Positions 8,146-18,451 of a stretch of DNA of 57,849 nucleotides are shown one piece after another. The notes beneath the pieces were generated by a model. The model was not told the origin of the DNA, made no database searches, and saw only the letters and a list, made by a program, of their open reading frames with translations. How positions within the stretch are numbered: position 1 is the stretch's first letter; each line of letters opens with the position of its first letter. Source of the DNA: Parafrankia discariae (GTDB lineage Bacteria; Actinomycetota; Actinomycetes; Frankiales; Frankiaceae). The DNA is taken from NCBI RefSeq assembly GCF_000373365.1, contig NZ_KB891225.1:1-57849 (forward strand). Direction: 5' to 3'. Made by a program: the position numbers and the translations under genes.

Positions 8146-9203
8146 ACCCGACCCCGTCCGGCAGTTCCGACAGCTTCAGCAGTTTCGACAGCTCCGCCGA
8201 CGCGGTCGCGGGCTGGTTGCGTTCGGCGGCCGGCCAGCTGGAGGTCCGCCCGCCGGACGGGCTGGTCGCCGCGGCGCGGGACGCGGTGCCCGCCGCCCGG
8301 CGCCGGCGCCGGCGCCGTCTCGCCGTCGCCGTACCGGCCGGCGCCGCCGTCCTGGCGGCCGTCGTGATCGGGGCGGGTGTCCTTGCCGGTGGCGCGGCGG
8401 ACGGCCGTACGACGCTGCGGCCCGTGGCCGGGTCCCCCACCGTGGTCCGCGGCGCCGCGCCGGCACTGCCCACCGAGGTTCCCGGCGTCGCGGGCGGTCC
8501 GCCTCTGCACCTGCGCTACGTCGACACCCCCCGCCTGCTGGCCCTCACCGACGCCCAGCGCGCCGAGGTGGACGCCCACTGCGCGCCGGAGGTCCCGAAC
8601 CTGTTCGTCGCGGTCGCCGACCGGTGGGGCCTGCAGGTCCTCCTCGCGGGCGAGGACGGCGGGGCGATGTGCCGGACCTTCAACGGCCCTGCCACGGTCC
8701 CTGACCTGACCGGTATCAACGGGCCGATCCTCTGGCCAGGTGGTCGCCATGACCTGGCGCGGCCGCCCGTGCGTCCCATCGAGGTGTTCAGCTCGGGCGA
8801 CGACGGGTCCGGGCGGCTCGGCGAGTGGAACGCGCGGCGGTGGGCCGTCGGCCAGGTGTCCCCGCGGGTCGCCCTGCTCGTCGCGGCGCTCCCGACCGGG
8901 GACGCCGTCGTCGTCCCCTTCGAGCCCTCGACTGGCGCGTTCGTGACCCGCATCCAGGTCACCACCCCGGATCTCGCCCGGCACCAGGAGATCAGCCAGA
9001 TGCCGCTGACGCTCTACGCCTACGACTCCGCTGGCACGCTGCTCGCCCAGTCGACGTCCACCGCCTGCGGCGCGGTGGTGATGATCTGCGGCGAGGGGCC
9101 GGAAACCCCGATCTCCCTGCCCACACTCGTGTCCGCGCCGCCGACGGCCCCGACAGCGGGCATGGACGGACCTGCCACCCCCGCGCCCCCCGCCGTCGGC
9201 TAG
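8142..9203 (+). CDS. Membrane-anchored partner of the SigE-type sigma factor
   Basis: A 353-residue protein with an N-terminal cytoplasmic stretch of about 58 residues, an arginine run, one transmembrane helix (about 60-84) and an extracellular domain of some 260 residues. The short cytoplasmic part (VAGWLRSAAGQLEVRPPDGL) and the overlap with the sigma gene suggest an anti-sigma role, though no zinc-binding anti-sigma motif (HxxxCxxC) is present. The extracellular part is paralogous to the lipoprotein at 5789-6640. Two cysteines near the C-terminus (TACGAVVMICGEG) could form a disulphide. The sensor role is inference. Confidence 0.65.
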   Translation: MNPTPSGSSDSFSSFDSSADAVAGWLRSAAGQLEVRPPDGLVAAARDAVPAARRRRRRRLAVAVPAGAAVLAAVVIGAGVLAGGAADGRTTLRPVAGSPTVVRGAAPALPTEVPGVAGGPPLHLRYVDTPRLLALTDAQRAEVDAHCAPEVPNLFVAVADRWGLQVLLAGEDGGAMCRTFNGPATVPDLTGINGPILWPGGRHDLARPPVRPIEVFSSGDDGSGRLGEWNARRWAVGQVSPRVALLVAALPTGDAVVVPFEPSTGAFVTRIQVTTPDLARHQEISQMPLTLYAYDSAGTLLAQSTSTACGAVVMICGEGPETPISLPTLVSAPPTAPTAGMDGPATPAPPAVG

Positions 9204-9223
9204 GACCGCGGTCGCATACAAGA

Positions 9224-9805
9224 TCATCGGACTGGTGGGGCGGTGCGTTCGTCGCCGTTCGGGTGGTCGAGGGTGTGGAGGAAATGGTGGAACGCCTGAT
9301 CGGCGCGGGTGGTGTCGGCGGTGGCGTCGAGGTCCAGGAGCAGGCCGCGGATGACCGCGAGGACGAGGGTCGCGAGCTCGGGACGGCCGATGCCGCGCAG
9401 GCCGTCGGCGAGCGGCCCGAGCCAGTCGGTCGTCGCGGCCCGGTGGAACTCGGGCCACAGCCGCCGCACGGGGCTTTCCCGCGACTGACCGAACATCCGT
9501 AGGAACGGCGCTCCGTCCGGGCCGGTCATCGAGGTCCAGGCGTTGCGCAGCGTGGTGGTGTACGGCTCGTCGGGTCGGGCGCGCAGCAGGGCGCCGAAGG
9601 TGTCGAGCTGGCGTTGCCGCGCCTGCCCGAGGACGGCGCGCAGCAGCGCGTCGCGGGTGCCGAAGTGGTAGATCAGCATGCGGGTCGAGGTGCCGGTGGC
9701 GCGGGCCAGCGGCTCGAGCCGGTCGGGCAGGCCGTGTGCGAGCGCGTGGTCGGTGCAGGCGTCGAGCAGCCGCTGTCTGATCTCGGGCTGTGGTCGCCGT
9801 CCCAT
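9224..9805 (-). CDS. TetR-family transcriptional regulator
   Basis: A 193-residue protein starting MGRRPQPEIRQRLLDA. The N-terminal HTH covers about residues 8-55, with LEPLARATGTSTRMLIYHFGTRDALLRAV as the recognition region, followed by a helical ligand domain with a conserved-looking C-terminal LDLDATADTTRADQAFHHFL. It is divergent from an alpha/beta-hydrolase gene whose start is 77 bases away; this shared intergenic region is the expected operator site and contains CGTA and TACG half-sites around 9820-9836. It probably represses the hydrolase. Confidence 0.85.
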   Translation of the reverse strand: MGRRPQPEIRQRLLDACTDHALAHGLPDRLEPLARATGTSTRMLIYHFGTRDALLRAVLGQARQRQLDTFGALLRARPDEPYTTTLRNAWTSMTGPDGAPFLRMFGQSRESPVRRLWPEFHRAATTDWLGPLADGLRGIGRPELATLVLAVIRGLLLDLDATADTTRADQAFHHFLHTLDHPNGDERTAPPVR

Positions 9806-9881
9806 CGCCGCAGTTTTTCGCGTAACAACCGCTACGTCTACCGTCGGTCGGGACACAGCCAGGACGGACGCGGAGGTGGCG

Positions 9882-10625
9882 ATGCAGGTCGTGTTCGTGC
9901 ACGGGGCGTGCGTGCGGGACGGATCATGGTGGTGGCACCGCACGGCGCGGCTGCTGCGGGAACGGGGGGTGCCCAGCGTGTCCCCGGCCCTGCCGAGCTG
10001 CGGCGAGACGGGCGCGCCGACCGGGACGGGCGTGCCGACCGGAGCCGGCGGGCCGGTCGGGACCGGCGGGCCGGGGTTGGCCGAGGACGTGGCCGCCGTG
10101 CGGCACGTGCTGCGCGACGGCGCCGAACCCACCATCGTGGTCGCCCACAGCTACGGCGGCATCGTGACCGCCGAGGCCGCCGCGGGGGTCGACTCGGTGC
10201 GCCACCTGCTGCTGATCTCCAGCTACCTGCCCGAGGCCGGGCAGAGCCTGTCGGAGTTCGGCGACGACACCCCCGCCCCGTTCCTGGACGTCGACCCCGA
10301 CACCGGGACGTTCGGGGTCCGTCCCGAGCTGCTCGTGGACACGTTCCTGCAGGACTGCGACGCCGACGTCCAGGCACAGGCCCCGGCGCATCTCGCCCGG
10401 CAGAACATCCAGGTGACCGGGCAGCCGGTCGGGGCGGCCGCCTGGCACCAGATCCCCACCACCTACCTGGTGTGCGCGCAGGACAAGGGCACCCCCGCCC
10501 GGCTGCAACGCGAGTTCGCCCGCAGGGCCGGCCGGGTCGTCGAGTTCGACGCCGGCCACCACCCCTTCCTGTCCCAGCCCACCGCGGTCAGCGATCTGCT
10601 GCTGAGCCTGCGGGCCACCCGCTGA
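9882..10625 (+). CDS. Alpha/beta hydrolase
   Basis: A 247-residue alpha/beta-fold hydrolase of the small esterase type. The first strand and oxyanion turn are VVFVHGACVRDGSWWW; the nucleophile elbow is AHSYGG with Ser90; the C-terminal catalytic His is in FDAGHHPFLSQP. An unusual low-complexity run of Gly, Pro and Thr (residues about 42-65, GAPTGTGVPTGAGGP and onward) is inserted between strand 2 and the next helix. The start ATG at 9882 has ggaggtggc just upstream. It is divergent from a TetR regulator that likely controls it. Substrate unknown. Confidence 0.8.
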   Translation: MQVVFVHGACVRDGSWWWHRTARLLRERGVPSVSPALPSCGETGAPTGTGVPTGAGGPVGTGGPGLAEDVAAVRHVLRDGAEPTIVVAHSYGGIVTAEAAAGVDSVRHLLLISSYLPEAGQSLSEFGDDTPAPFLDVDPDTGTFGVRPELLVDTFLQDCDADVQAQAPAHLARQNIQVTGQPVGAAAWHQIPTTYLVCAQDKGTPARLQREFARRAGRVVEFDAGHHPFLSQPTAVSDLLLSLRATR

Positions 10626-10835
10626 CAGGCGGCTGCCCCCGCGGACCCGAGGACGCGAGGCGGTTACGCGCTAGGGCGCGGTGGCGGCGGCGCAGCCAGG
10701 TCAGGCCCATGGCGGTGAGCAGGGCACCGGCGGTGAGGTCGTAGCGGCCACCGAGCCCGACCAGCGCGTCCAGCCGGATCCGCGCTGCGACCGTACGGGC
10801 CCGTTCGGAGTCGTGATCACGGGGCTGGGAAAGGG

Positions 10836-10880
10836 TTGGACGGGATGATGCCCGGGCTTGTAGCTTGCAGCTGACCGTGA
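10836..10880 (+). promoter_or_regulatory. Candidate promoter region of the rox-like gene
   Basis: TTGGAC (10836-10841) could be a -35 box with TGTAGC (10859, 17-base spacing) or TAGCTT (10861, 19-base spacing) as -10. A short inverted element, AGCT-TGC-AGCT at 10862-10872, overlaps it, inside GGGCTTGTAGCTTGCAGC. Genes that inactivate rifamycins in actinomycetes are known to carry a short inverted 'rifamycin-associated element' near their promoters. Whether this is one I cannot verify from memory of its consensus. Confidence 0.35.
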
Positions 10881-10903
10881 CACCGCCCGAGGAGGTGAGA
10901 CCC

Positions 10904-12557
<1,654 letters not shown>

Positions 12558-12641
12558 CCGCGGCCACGACACCCGCCGCCCGGCCCGGACGGTTGTTCGA
12601 CCGGGTCTCCGGCGCGCCCGCGGCGGAGGCTCTGGTCTTCG

Positions 12642-13286
12642 CTACTGACGGCGGGCGAGCAGGTGGGCCTGCCGGCCTCGTTCCTGGTCCGTGGGTGCTC
12701 GCACCAGCTGGGCGACCTCGACGAGGCCGGCGTGGCGTGCCAGTTCGGCGAGGTAGTCGGGGGGCCAGCGGTAGGCGCCGGTGACCCGATGGTCGTAGGC
12801 GTGCACGCCGGCCGTGGGCTCGTCGGTGGCCAGGAAGCCGAGGAGCAGGTGCCCGCCGGGTGCCAGGACCCGGTGGATCTCGGCGAGGGCGGCGGGGAGG
12901 TCGGCGGGTGGGGTGTGGATGAGCGAGTAGCGGCACAGGGCACCGCGCAGCGCACGGTCCGGCAGGTCCAGGGCGGTCATCGTGCCGACCTCGAACCGCA
13001 GCCCCGGATGGGCGCGCCGGGCCAGGGTGACCATTTCCGGTGACAGGTCCACCCCGAACACGTCCAGCCCCACCCCGTGCAGGTAGGCCGTCGCATAGCC
13101 GGGCCCGCAGCCGAGGTCCGCGACCGGGCCGGGCAGGTCGCGCACGAGGTCGGCGAACGCGCCCAGCAGCGCACGCTCCAACGGCTGGCGGTCGAGCACG
13201 TCGGCGAACAGTTCGGCGTACACCTCGGCCACACCGTCGTACGCCGCCGCGACGCTCGCCAGATAGCTCGGAGCGGACTCGACCAT
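12642..13286 (-). CDS. Class I SAM-dependent methyltransferase
   Basis: A 214-residue methyltransferase of the UbiE/Methyltransf_11 type. Motif I is VADLGCGPGYATAYL, followed by the acidic residue in VFGVDLSPEMV, then GTMTALDLPD and the LRGALCRYSLIHTPP region with LAPGGHLLLGF. The N-terminal helix SYLASVAAAYDGVAEVYAELF is typical of small-molecule methyltransferases. It is convergent with the rox-like gene and divergent from another methyltransferase gene at 13450. Acceptor unknown. Confidence 0.85.
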   Translation of the reverse strand: MVESAPSYLASVAAAYDGVAEVYAELFADVLDRQPLERALLGAFADLVRDLPGPVADLGCGPGYATAYLHGVGLDVFGVDLSPEMVTLARRAHPGLRFEVGTMTALDLPDRALRGALCRYSLIHTPPADLPAALAEIHRVLAPGGHLLLGFLATDEPTAGVHAYDHRVTGAYRWPPDYLAELARHAGLVEVAQLVRAPTDQERGRQAHLLARRQ

Positions 13287-13449
13287 GGCCGATCATCATA
13301 GGCGCGGGCCGCGCGGTGTCTCCCGGTAACCACGGTCAGTGCAGGACCGGTGTGCCCCGCTTCGGCTGTCGTCGCGGGAGTCACCCGGGCAGCACCGTGG
13401 AAATCCTGACCACCTGCGCGAGTTGTCGACGTCCTGCGAGGATCGGGGC

Positions 13450-14205
13450 ATGCCGCGCGCGTTCGAGGAGCTGGTCGCCGAGGCGGAGTCGGCGCCGGTG
13501 GGCGGCTGGGGATTTTCGTGGCTGGAGGGCCGGGCGACCGAGGAGCGTCCGTCCTGGGGCTATGCCCGGTTGATGGGCGAGCGGATGGCGTCGGCGTCGG
13601 TCGCGCTGGACGTCCAGACCGGTGGTGGGGAGATTCTCGCTGGGGTGTCGAAGTTGCCGGCGGGGACGGTGGCGACCGAGTCCTGGCCGCCGAACATCGC
13701 CCACGCCGCCGCCCTGCTGCGCCCCCGGGGGGTGTCGGTCGTGGCCGCCGGTGACGTGTTCCCCTTCGCCGACGACGCCTTCGACCTGGTGGTCAGCCGG
13801 CATCCGGTGGCCACCGCGTGGATGGAGATCGCCCGGGTGCTGCGCCCGGGCGGGGTGTACTTCTCCCAGCAGGTCGGTCCGGGCAGTGTGTTCGAGCTGG
13901 CCGAGTATTTTCTCGGGCCGCAGCCGCCGGAAGTGCGAGGTCGGCGCCACCCCGACCGGGCCAGGGCCCAGGCCGGGTCCGCCGGGCTGGAGGTCGTCGA
14001 CCTGCGGATGGAGTCGCTGCGCACCGAGTTCTTCGACGTGGGGGCGGTGATCTACTTTCTGCGGAAGGTGATCTGGATGGTCCCGGGATTCACCGTCGCC
14101 CGGTATCGCCCGCAGCTCAGGGCCCTGCACGACCGTATCCAGGCCGACGGGTCCTTCGTCGCGCACGCGACGCGGTTCCTCATCGAGGCCCGCCGGCCCA
14201 GCTGA
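13450..14205 (+). CDS. SAM-dependent methyltransferase-like protein
   Basis: A 251-residue protein with a methyltransferase fold. Motif I is altered to VALDVQTGGGEILAG, the central part DDAFDLVVSRHP and LRPGGVYFSQQVGP are canonical, and GAVIYFLRKVIWMVPGF precedes a C-terminal FLIEARRP strand. Motif I has an unusual QTGGGE in place of GxGxG, a variant seen in related actinobacterial proteins. The ATG at 13450 follows a weak site; an upstream in-frame ATG at 13339 exists. It is the middle of three neighbouring methyltransferase genes on alternating strands. Confidence 0.75.
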   Translation: MPRAFEELVAEAESAPVGGWGFSWLEGRATEERPSWGYARLMGERMASASVALDVQTGGGEILAGVSKLPAGTVATESWPPNIAHAAALLRPRGVSVVAAGDVFPFADDAFDLVVSRHPVATAWMEIARVLRPGGVYFSQQVGPGSVFELAEYFLGPQPPEVRGRRHPDRARAQAGSAGLEVVDLRMESLRTEFFDVGAVIYFLRKVIWMVPGFTVARYRPQLRALHDRIQADGSFVAHATRFLIEARRPS

Positions 14206-14235
14206 GCCGAGGAATCGATCGAGTCACGATTACGG

Positions 14236-14880
14236 CTACCGGGTTTCCGGGCTGATCGGCTTCTGCCAGATCAGAAGGTAACGCCAGAAGAGGAGCCGTC
14301 GCACGCGCGCCCCGGGCAGTACGGCGGCGGCCTGGCGCGCGGCCTCTCGGGTGGTCAGCGGCGGATCCATGACCACGGGCATGCTCGCGTGTGCGGGGTC
14401 CTTCGCGAACCAGCTACCGCCGCCCAGCAGTCCTTTCATGCGAAACAGCGCGCCGAGCAGGCGATGTCCGACCGCCGCGACGATCTCGACGGGAAATTCC
14501 CGGAGCACGTCCGTCCGGGGCAGGACGACGGCGGCGAGGATCCCTCCGGGTCGCAGGGCGGCCCCGAGCACCGCAAGCGCGTCCGGCAGGGGCATGTGGT
14601 GCAGCGCGCTGATCGAGAAGATCGCGTCGTACTCCCTGGCCGGCAGCGAATCGGCCAGCACGTCAGCGAGAACGCAGGTCACGTTGTGGGGGGTGCGGCG
14701 CCTCGCCTCCTCGATCATCGCCGGGGAGCGGTCGACGGCGTCGACCCGTTCACTGCGCTGGGCGAGCCGGGCCGCGAACGCTCCGGCGCCGCAGCCGACA
14801 TCCAACACCCGTCGAGAGGGCTGCGGCAGCTGGCGCAGCAGCAGCCGGTGGTAGTAGGCGTTGTGGTCCCAGTCGAGCAC
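14236..14880 (-). CDS. Class I SAM-dependent methyltransferase
   Basis: A 214-residue methyltransferase. It starts MLDWDHNAYYHRLLLRQL, carries motif I RVLDVGCGAGAFAARL, the acidic residue in VDAVDRSPAMI, then VLADVLADSL, YDAIFSISALHHM and LRPGGILAAVVL. The C-terminal part ends in FWRYLLIWQKP. It is convergent with the methyltransferase gene at 13450 (30-base gap). Acceptor not predictable. Confidence 0.85.
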   Translation of the reverse strand: MLDWDHNAYYHRLLLRQLPQPSRRVLDVGCGAGAFAARLAQRSERVDAVDRSPAMIEEARRRTPHNVTCVLADVLADSLPAREYDAIFSISALHHMPLPDALAVLGAALRPGGILAAVVLPRTDVLREFPVEIVAAVGHRLLGALFRMKGLLGGGSWFAKDPAHASMPVVMDPPLTTREAARQAAAVLPGARVRRLLFWRYLLIWQKPISPETR

Positions 14881-15165
14881 AGCCAGACGCTATCGACAGT
14901 CGGCTACGAGGGCCAAGGTCGCGGTGTGGGTCGGGTCCGGCGGCCTGTGGGCACACCGCCGGATGGATCCGACCGCGACGGCGCCGGCCCGGTGCGGCCT
15001 GGCGGAGATCCCGGCCCGTCCCGTCAGGCAGCGTGGCGGACCCGCCATCGACGGCGCGCGTTTCGGTCGGGCGACGCACGGACGCCGGCGCCTGGACCCC
15101 CTCCACGGCACGTAAGAGAGGGTGACCAGAGCGCCGGCGACCTGGCCCGGAAGGGAGCCGTCAGA

Positions 15166-15435
15166 TCAGTGTTCGGGAAGGTCCCGGGCCCGCGCCCGGT
15201 CGAGCAGCGCGCTGATGCCGTTGAGGGTCTGGAGGTGCTCGCGATCCGTGGTGTTCAGGTCGACGGGAACTCCGGTGATCTCCTCCAGCAACAGCAGGAA
15301 CTCGACCATGGTCAGGGAGTCGAGGACTCCCGCCTCGACGAGGTCCCGGTCCCAGTCGATCGCCTCCGTGGAGTCGGTGAACCGCCCCAGCAGCTCGGTC
15401 ACCGGGCGCATGATTTCGCTGTCAGCCTGTGTCAC
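15166..15435 (-). CDS. Acyl carrier protein
   Basis: An 89-residue carrier protein. The phosphopantetheine attachment Ser40 is in LVEAGVLDSLTMVEFLLLLE, followed by the acidic helix 2 (EEITGVPVDL) and a typical ACP C-terminus. It starts with GTG at 15435 behind agggag; a longer frame to 15480 lacks a site. It is the last gene of an operon with a PLP-dependent decarboxylase and a GNAT protein, 51 bases after the decarboxylase stop. Together with a divergent SARP regulator this suggests a small biosynthetic pathway in which an amino-acid-derived or acyl unit is carried on this ACP. No ketosynthase or adenylation enzyme is in the window. Confidence 0.85.
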   Translation of the reverse strand: MTQADSEIMRPVTELLGRFTDSTEAIDWDRDLVEAGVLDSLTMVEFLLLLEEITGVPVDLNTTDREHLQTLNGISALLDRARARDLPEH

Positions 15436-15486
15436 TGCCGTTCTCCCTGTTCTGTGAAGGATTTCTTTCGCGGCGACCACGTGCGA

Positions 15487-17232
15487 CTACGCGGTTGTCG
15501 ACTCGGGTGGAAAGGCCCCGGGCGCGGCGAGGTCACGGATCAGCGCGTCTATCAGGTCCCGGGTCACGTGCCGCATGGCGTACAGGTGGGCGTACGGCCG
15601 CGCCAGCCCGGCCACGCGCGTCGTCTCGCACGACAGCGAGTAGCGGGTGACGATCGAGGCGCTGGGCCGGCGGAAGCGGACCGCGAGGGAGCACGGGCTG
15701 CGGGCCACCCACAGGTCCCGCCCCGACTCCGCCTGGAGGTCCCGCAGCCGGTCATGGGCGTAGCCGGCGAGGCGGTCGCACTCGACAGCCGCGCGGATCT
15801 GGTCGTCGTAGGAACGGCGGGCGAGCTGGTCCCACATGACGAGCGGTGAGAAGCCGTTGCGTGATCCGCCGAACGTGGTGTCCGCGGAGCCGATGTACTC
15901 CGAGTCCGCCGGCGGGAGCATCCGCAGCCTGGTCCGGGTCAGGTAGACGCCGCACGGCCAGGGCGCGCCCAGCCACTTGTGGCCGCTGGTCGTGATCGAG
16001 TGGACCTGCGGAAGCCGGAAGTCGAACAGCGGCGGGGCCGCCGCCACCAGCCCGGCCTGGTGGGCCATCCGCAGGTAGGGCGCGTACCCGGCGCCGAGGG
16101 CGCCGTCCACGTGCAACCAGTAGCCGGTCCGGACGTCCGTGGGGCCGGACCCGCCGGGCCTGTCGGGCCCGCCGTGGCCGCCGTGGTCGCCGTGGTCGCC
16201 GTGGTCGACGTGGCGTTCGTCGAGGCCGTACTCCGCGCAGATGTCGTGCACCACCCGGGCGGCGGCCGCGACGTCGTCGTAGGCGCCTTTGAACGCCGAG
16301 CCGTAGTTCAGGTTGACGATGACGGGGAATCCGCGGGAGGCGAAGAACCGCACGATCACCGCGAGCCGGTCGACGTCGACCGTGCCGTCCCCGTCCCCGT
16401 CCCCGCCCGGGTCTCCCTCCCCGCCACCGGCCGAGGGCACCGCCGCCGGCCAGGGAATTCCGGGCCCCAGCGGGTTCTCACCGGGGAAACGCCGCTCGCC
16501 GAGGGACCGCATGGTGTCGAGGCCCAGTAGCCGGGTCGCCTTCGTCACCGAGTAATGGGTGTCCTCGGAGAAGAGGACGACCGGGTGGAAGGCGTCGGAG
16601 TCCTGTTCGCGGTGGGCGGCGGCCGGGGTGTTCCGGGCGGTTCCCGGGACGGGCGGGCCCGGGGTCGGGTGCAGCAGCGGGTTTCCGGACAGGTATTCCC
16701 GCGCGTTCCACAGCGCGTACAGGTTCCCCTCGCTCGCGCCCATGGTCAGCGTGTAGCCCCAGTACGACTCGGGATCGTCGTCGCGATGCGGCCAGCGGGC
16801 GTTCCACAGGGACGCGAAGTAGTCGAGGACCGCCCGTTCGAGGATCTTGGTGTTGTGCGTGACCGAACCCGTCCGGTAGGGGTCACCCGCGTTGTTGACG
16901 GGCAGGTCCAGGTACGGCGCCAGCCGGTGCTGGTAGTCGAGGTCGCCGTTCAGCTGGAATCCCACCGAGTTCCGGCACTGCCGCTGCAGGTGGGCCCGCA
17001 ACAGGGACTCCGCCGCGGTGTACTGCTCCACGGTGAGACCACAGGCCGGCAGCTGGAACCCGGCGTAGGCGATCCCGGGGACGTCGTCGTAGATCTCTCG
17101 GGGATCGCTGCTCGGCGGCGTCACCGTGGGCATGCCGTCAAGCGTGCGCAGGCCACTGAACGCCTTCTGCCAGGGGGTGTCCGCCGGCCCGAACGGAATG
17201 TCGCTGGGATCGGTCTTCGCCGGTCCCGTCAT
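15487..17232 (-). CDS. PLP-dependent group II decarboxylase
   Basis: A 581-residue fold-type I decarboxylase of the glutamate/histidine decarboxylase superfamily. The PLP lysine is Lys419 in SITTSGHKWLG, the pyridine-binding Asp is in WLHVDGALG (376), and the GASEGN segment near 165 holds the phosphate. It should decarboxylate an amino acid, free or carrier-bound. Two low-complexity inserts break the fold at surface positions: a Gly/Asp run (about 268-283) and a His/Gly/Asp run (about 341-365, with HGDHGDHGGHGG). The start ATG at 17232 has aaggagc upstream. It sits between a GNAT gene (23-base gap) and an ACP gene on the same strand. Substrate is not predictable. Confidence 0.85.
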   Translation of the reverse strand: MTGPAKTDPSDIPFGPADTPWQKAFSGLRTLDGMPTVTPPSSDPREIYDDVPGIAYAGFQLPACGLTVEQYTAAESLLRAHLQRQCRNSVGFQLNGDLDYQHRLAPYLDLPVNNAGDPYRTGSVTHNTKILERAVLDYFASLWNARWPHRDDDPESYWGYTLTMGASEGNLYALWNAREYLSGNPLLHPTPGPPVPGTARNTPAAAHREQDSDAFHPVVLFSEDTHYSVTKATRLLGLDTMRSLGERRFPGENPLGPGIPWPAAVPSAGGGEGDPGGDGDGDGTVDVDRLAVIVRFFASRGFPVIVNLNYGSAFKGAYDDVAAAARVVHDICAEYGLDERHVDHGDHGDHGGHGGPDRPGGSGPTDVRTGYWLHVDGALGAGYAPYLRMAHQAGLVAAAPPLFDFRLPQVHSITTSGHKWLGAPWPCGVYLTRTRLRMLPPADSEYIGSADTTFGGSRNGFSPLVMWDQLARRSYDDQIRAAVECDRLAGYAHDRLRDLQAESGRDLWVARSPCSLAVRFRRPSASIVTRYSLSCETTRVAGLARPYAHLYAMRHVTRDLIDALIRDLAAPGAFPPESTTA

Positions 17233-17255
17233 GTCTGCTCCTTCGGCTGACGAGG

Positions 17256-17930
17256 TCACGCCCGGGGGGCCGGCGCGTCCCGCCAGAGCGGGTAGAGGGA
17301 CGGGCCGCCGTCGGGCAGGGTGATCTCGTCGCCGACGGGGCGCATGTCCATTTCCCGCCACAGGTCCCGGTTGCGCGGGCTGGACGCCTCCGCGTAGATC
17401 CCGTGGCCGCCCAGGTGCTCCGTGCGCAGCAGCGTGTGCACGAGCAGGACGCCGCTGCCGCTGGCGCCCGGCTCGGGGCGGGTCGCGGCGAACATCATGT
17501 GGAAGTGCGGCGGCAGGTCCGTCGGGTAGTGCTCGTCGAGGGCACGCATCAGGGCCACCGCCCGCTCGCCGTGGGGTCCGCAGGCCGCGGCCAGGCGCTC
17601 GTCGAAGCGGGCCTGCTCGACGTCGTCCAGTACCGGCTCCCCGGGCGGGGACCAGACCAGCAGCGCCGAGTAACCCGGTGTGAAGCCGACAAGCCCCCGA
17701 TGGTCGAGCAGCATCCCGGTGACGGTCCCGAAGAAGCCCGCGAGCCACCGGTCGCGCTCGGCCGACCCGCGCGGGATCGTCCAGTCGAGGATCGGATCGG
17801 CGGTGAAGGCGAGGGTGAGGGTCCGGGTCACCGCCTCCAGGTCCGGGGTGCCGCTCACCTCGAACTGTCTGCGCCGGCGCGCCGAGGTCGGGCCGCCTCC
17901 CGGGCTCGTTCCGGTGATCGATGTCGTCAT
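17256..17930 (-). CDS. GNAT-family N-acetyltransferase
   Basis: A 224-residue protein with the GNAT core: LTLAFTADPILDWTIP at the N-terminal substrate part, FHMMFAATRPEPGASGSGVLLVHTLL as strand 4 with the acetyl-CoA loop, and GIYAEASSPRNRDLWREMDMRPVG as the C-terminal half. The start ATG at 17930 has a strong ccggaggagg site. It is the first gene of an operon with the PLP decarboxylase and the ACP, so it may acylate the amine made by the decarboxylase, or pass an acyl group from the ACP. That pathway order is inference. Confidence 0.75.
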   Translation of the reverse strand: MTTSITGTSPGGGPTSARRRRQFEVSGTPDLEAVTRTLTLAFTADPILDWTIPRGSAERDRWLAGFFGTVTGMLLDHRGLVGFTPGYSALLVWSPPGEPVLDDVEQARFDERLAAACGPHGERAVALMRALDEHYPTDLPPHFHMMFAATRPEPGASGSGVLLVHTLLRTEHLGGHGIYAEASSPRNRDLWREMDMRPVGDEITLPDGGPSLYPLWRDAPAPRA

Positions 17931-18451
17931 CGCTCCTCCTCCGGTGGGGTGCGCCGCCTGGCGCGGGGGCCGTGCCCGCCGGGACGGCGACGTCTCGGAC
18001 GGCCGCTGCCCGGGGGCGGCGGCGTCCACGAGGAGAAGTCCCGGGGCCGCGGCTGGAAACAACGATGCTTTCGCGCCCTGACAGAACGCTGACCCGCGGC
18101 TGACGAGACCGCAAAGCGCGCGGCGAATAAACTCGGAAGGTTGTGCGCCATCCACACCCGATACCGGGCGAGGTTACCGGGGCCCCGGGAACGTCTTCGT
18201 CGGGCAAGAGGATCCCGGCCGGCCAGATATCCAGAGATCCGTCTCGACCTTTTTGTGCACCGTGAGGAAACTAACAAGCCCGGAAAGGGTTTTCAGAATG
18301 TGGCATGGGTGCGAGGACGGCCGTCTTATGCTGGCCATGTGGCGGCCGGGTGCCGCGCGGTGCGGACGACCGCGGTGCGCAGTGGCCGACGATGCGCCAG
18401 GGGCCGATGTGTTTCCGCTTCGAGGGTGTCGCGCGGCAGGAGAAGCCTCAG
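17931..18451. promoter_or_regulatory. Divergent intergenic region of the GNAT operon and the SARP gene
   Basis: A 521-base region with no convincing gene. A relatively AT-rich island lies at about 18235-18310 (ctttttgtgcacc, ggaaactaac, gggttttcag). This is the probable control region for the GNAT-decarboxylase-ACP operon and for the SARP gene. I looked for heptamer direct repeats of the kind SARPs bind and did not find a clear set. Confidence 0.4.

Noticed and set aside
10855-10880. Definite rifamycin-associated element
   Set aside because: The position fits, but I could not verify the consensus from memory and the local symmetry is weak, so it is listed only as a possibility.
17931-18451. 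SARP-binding heptamer repeats
   Set aside because: Looked for regularly spaced heptamers before the divergent operon; none convincing.
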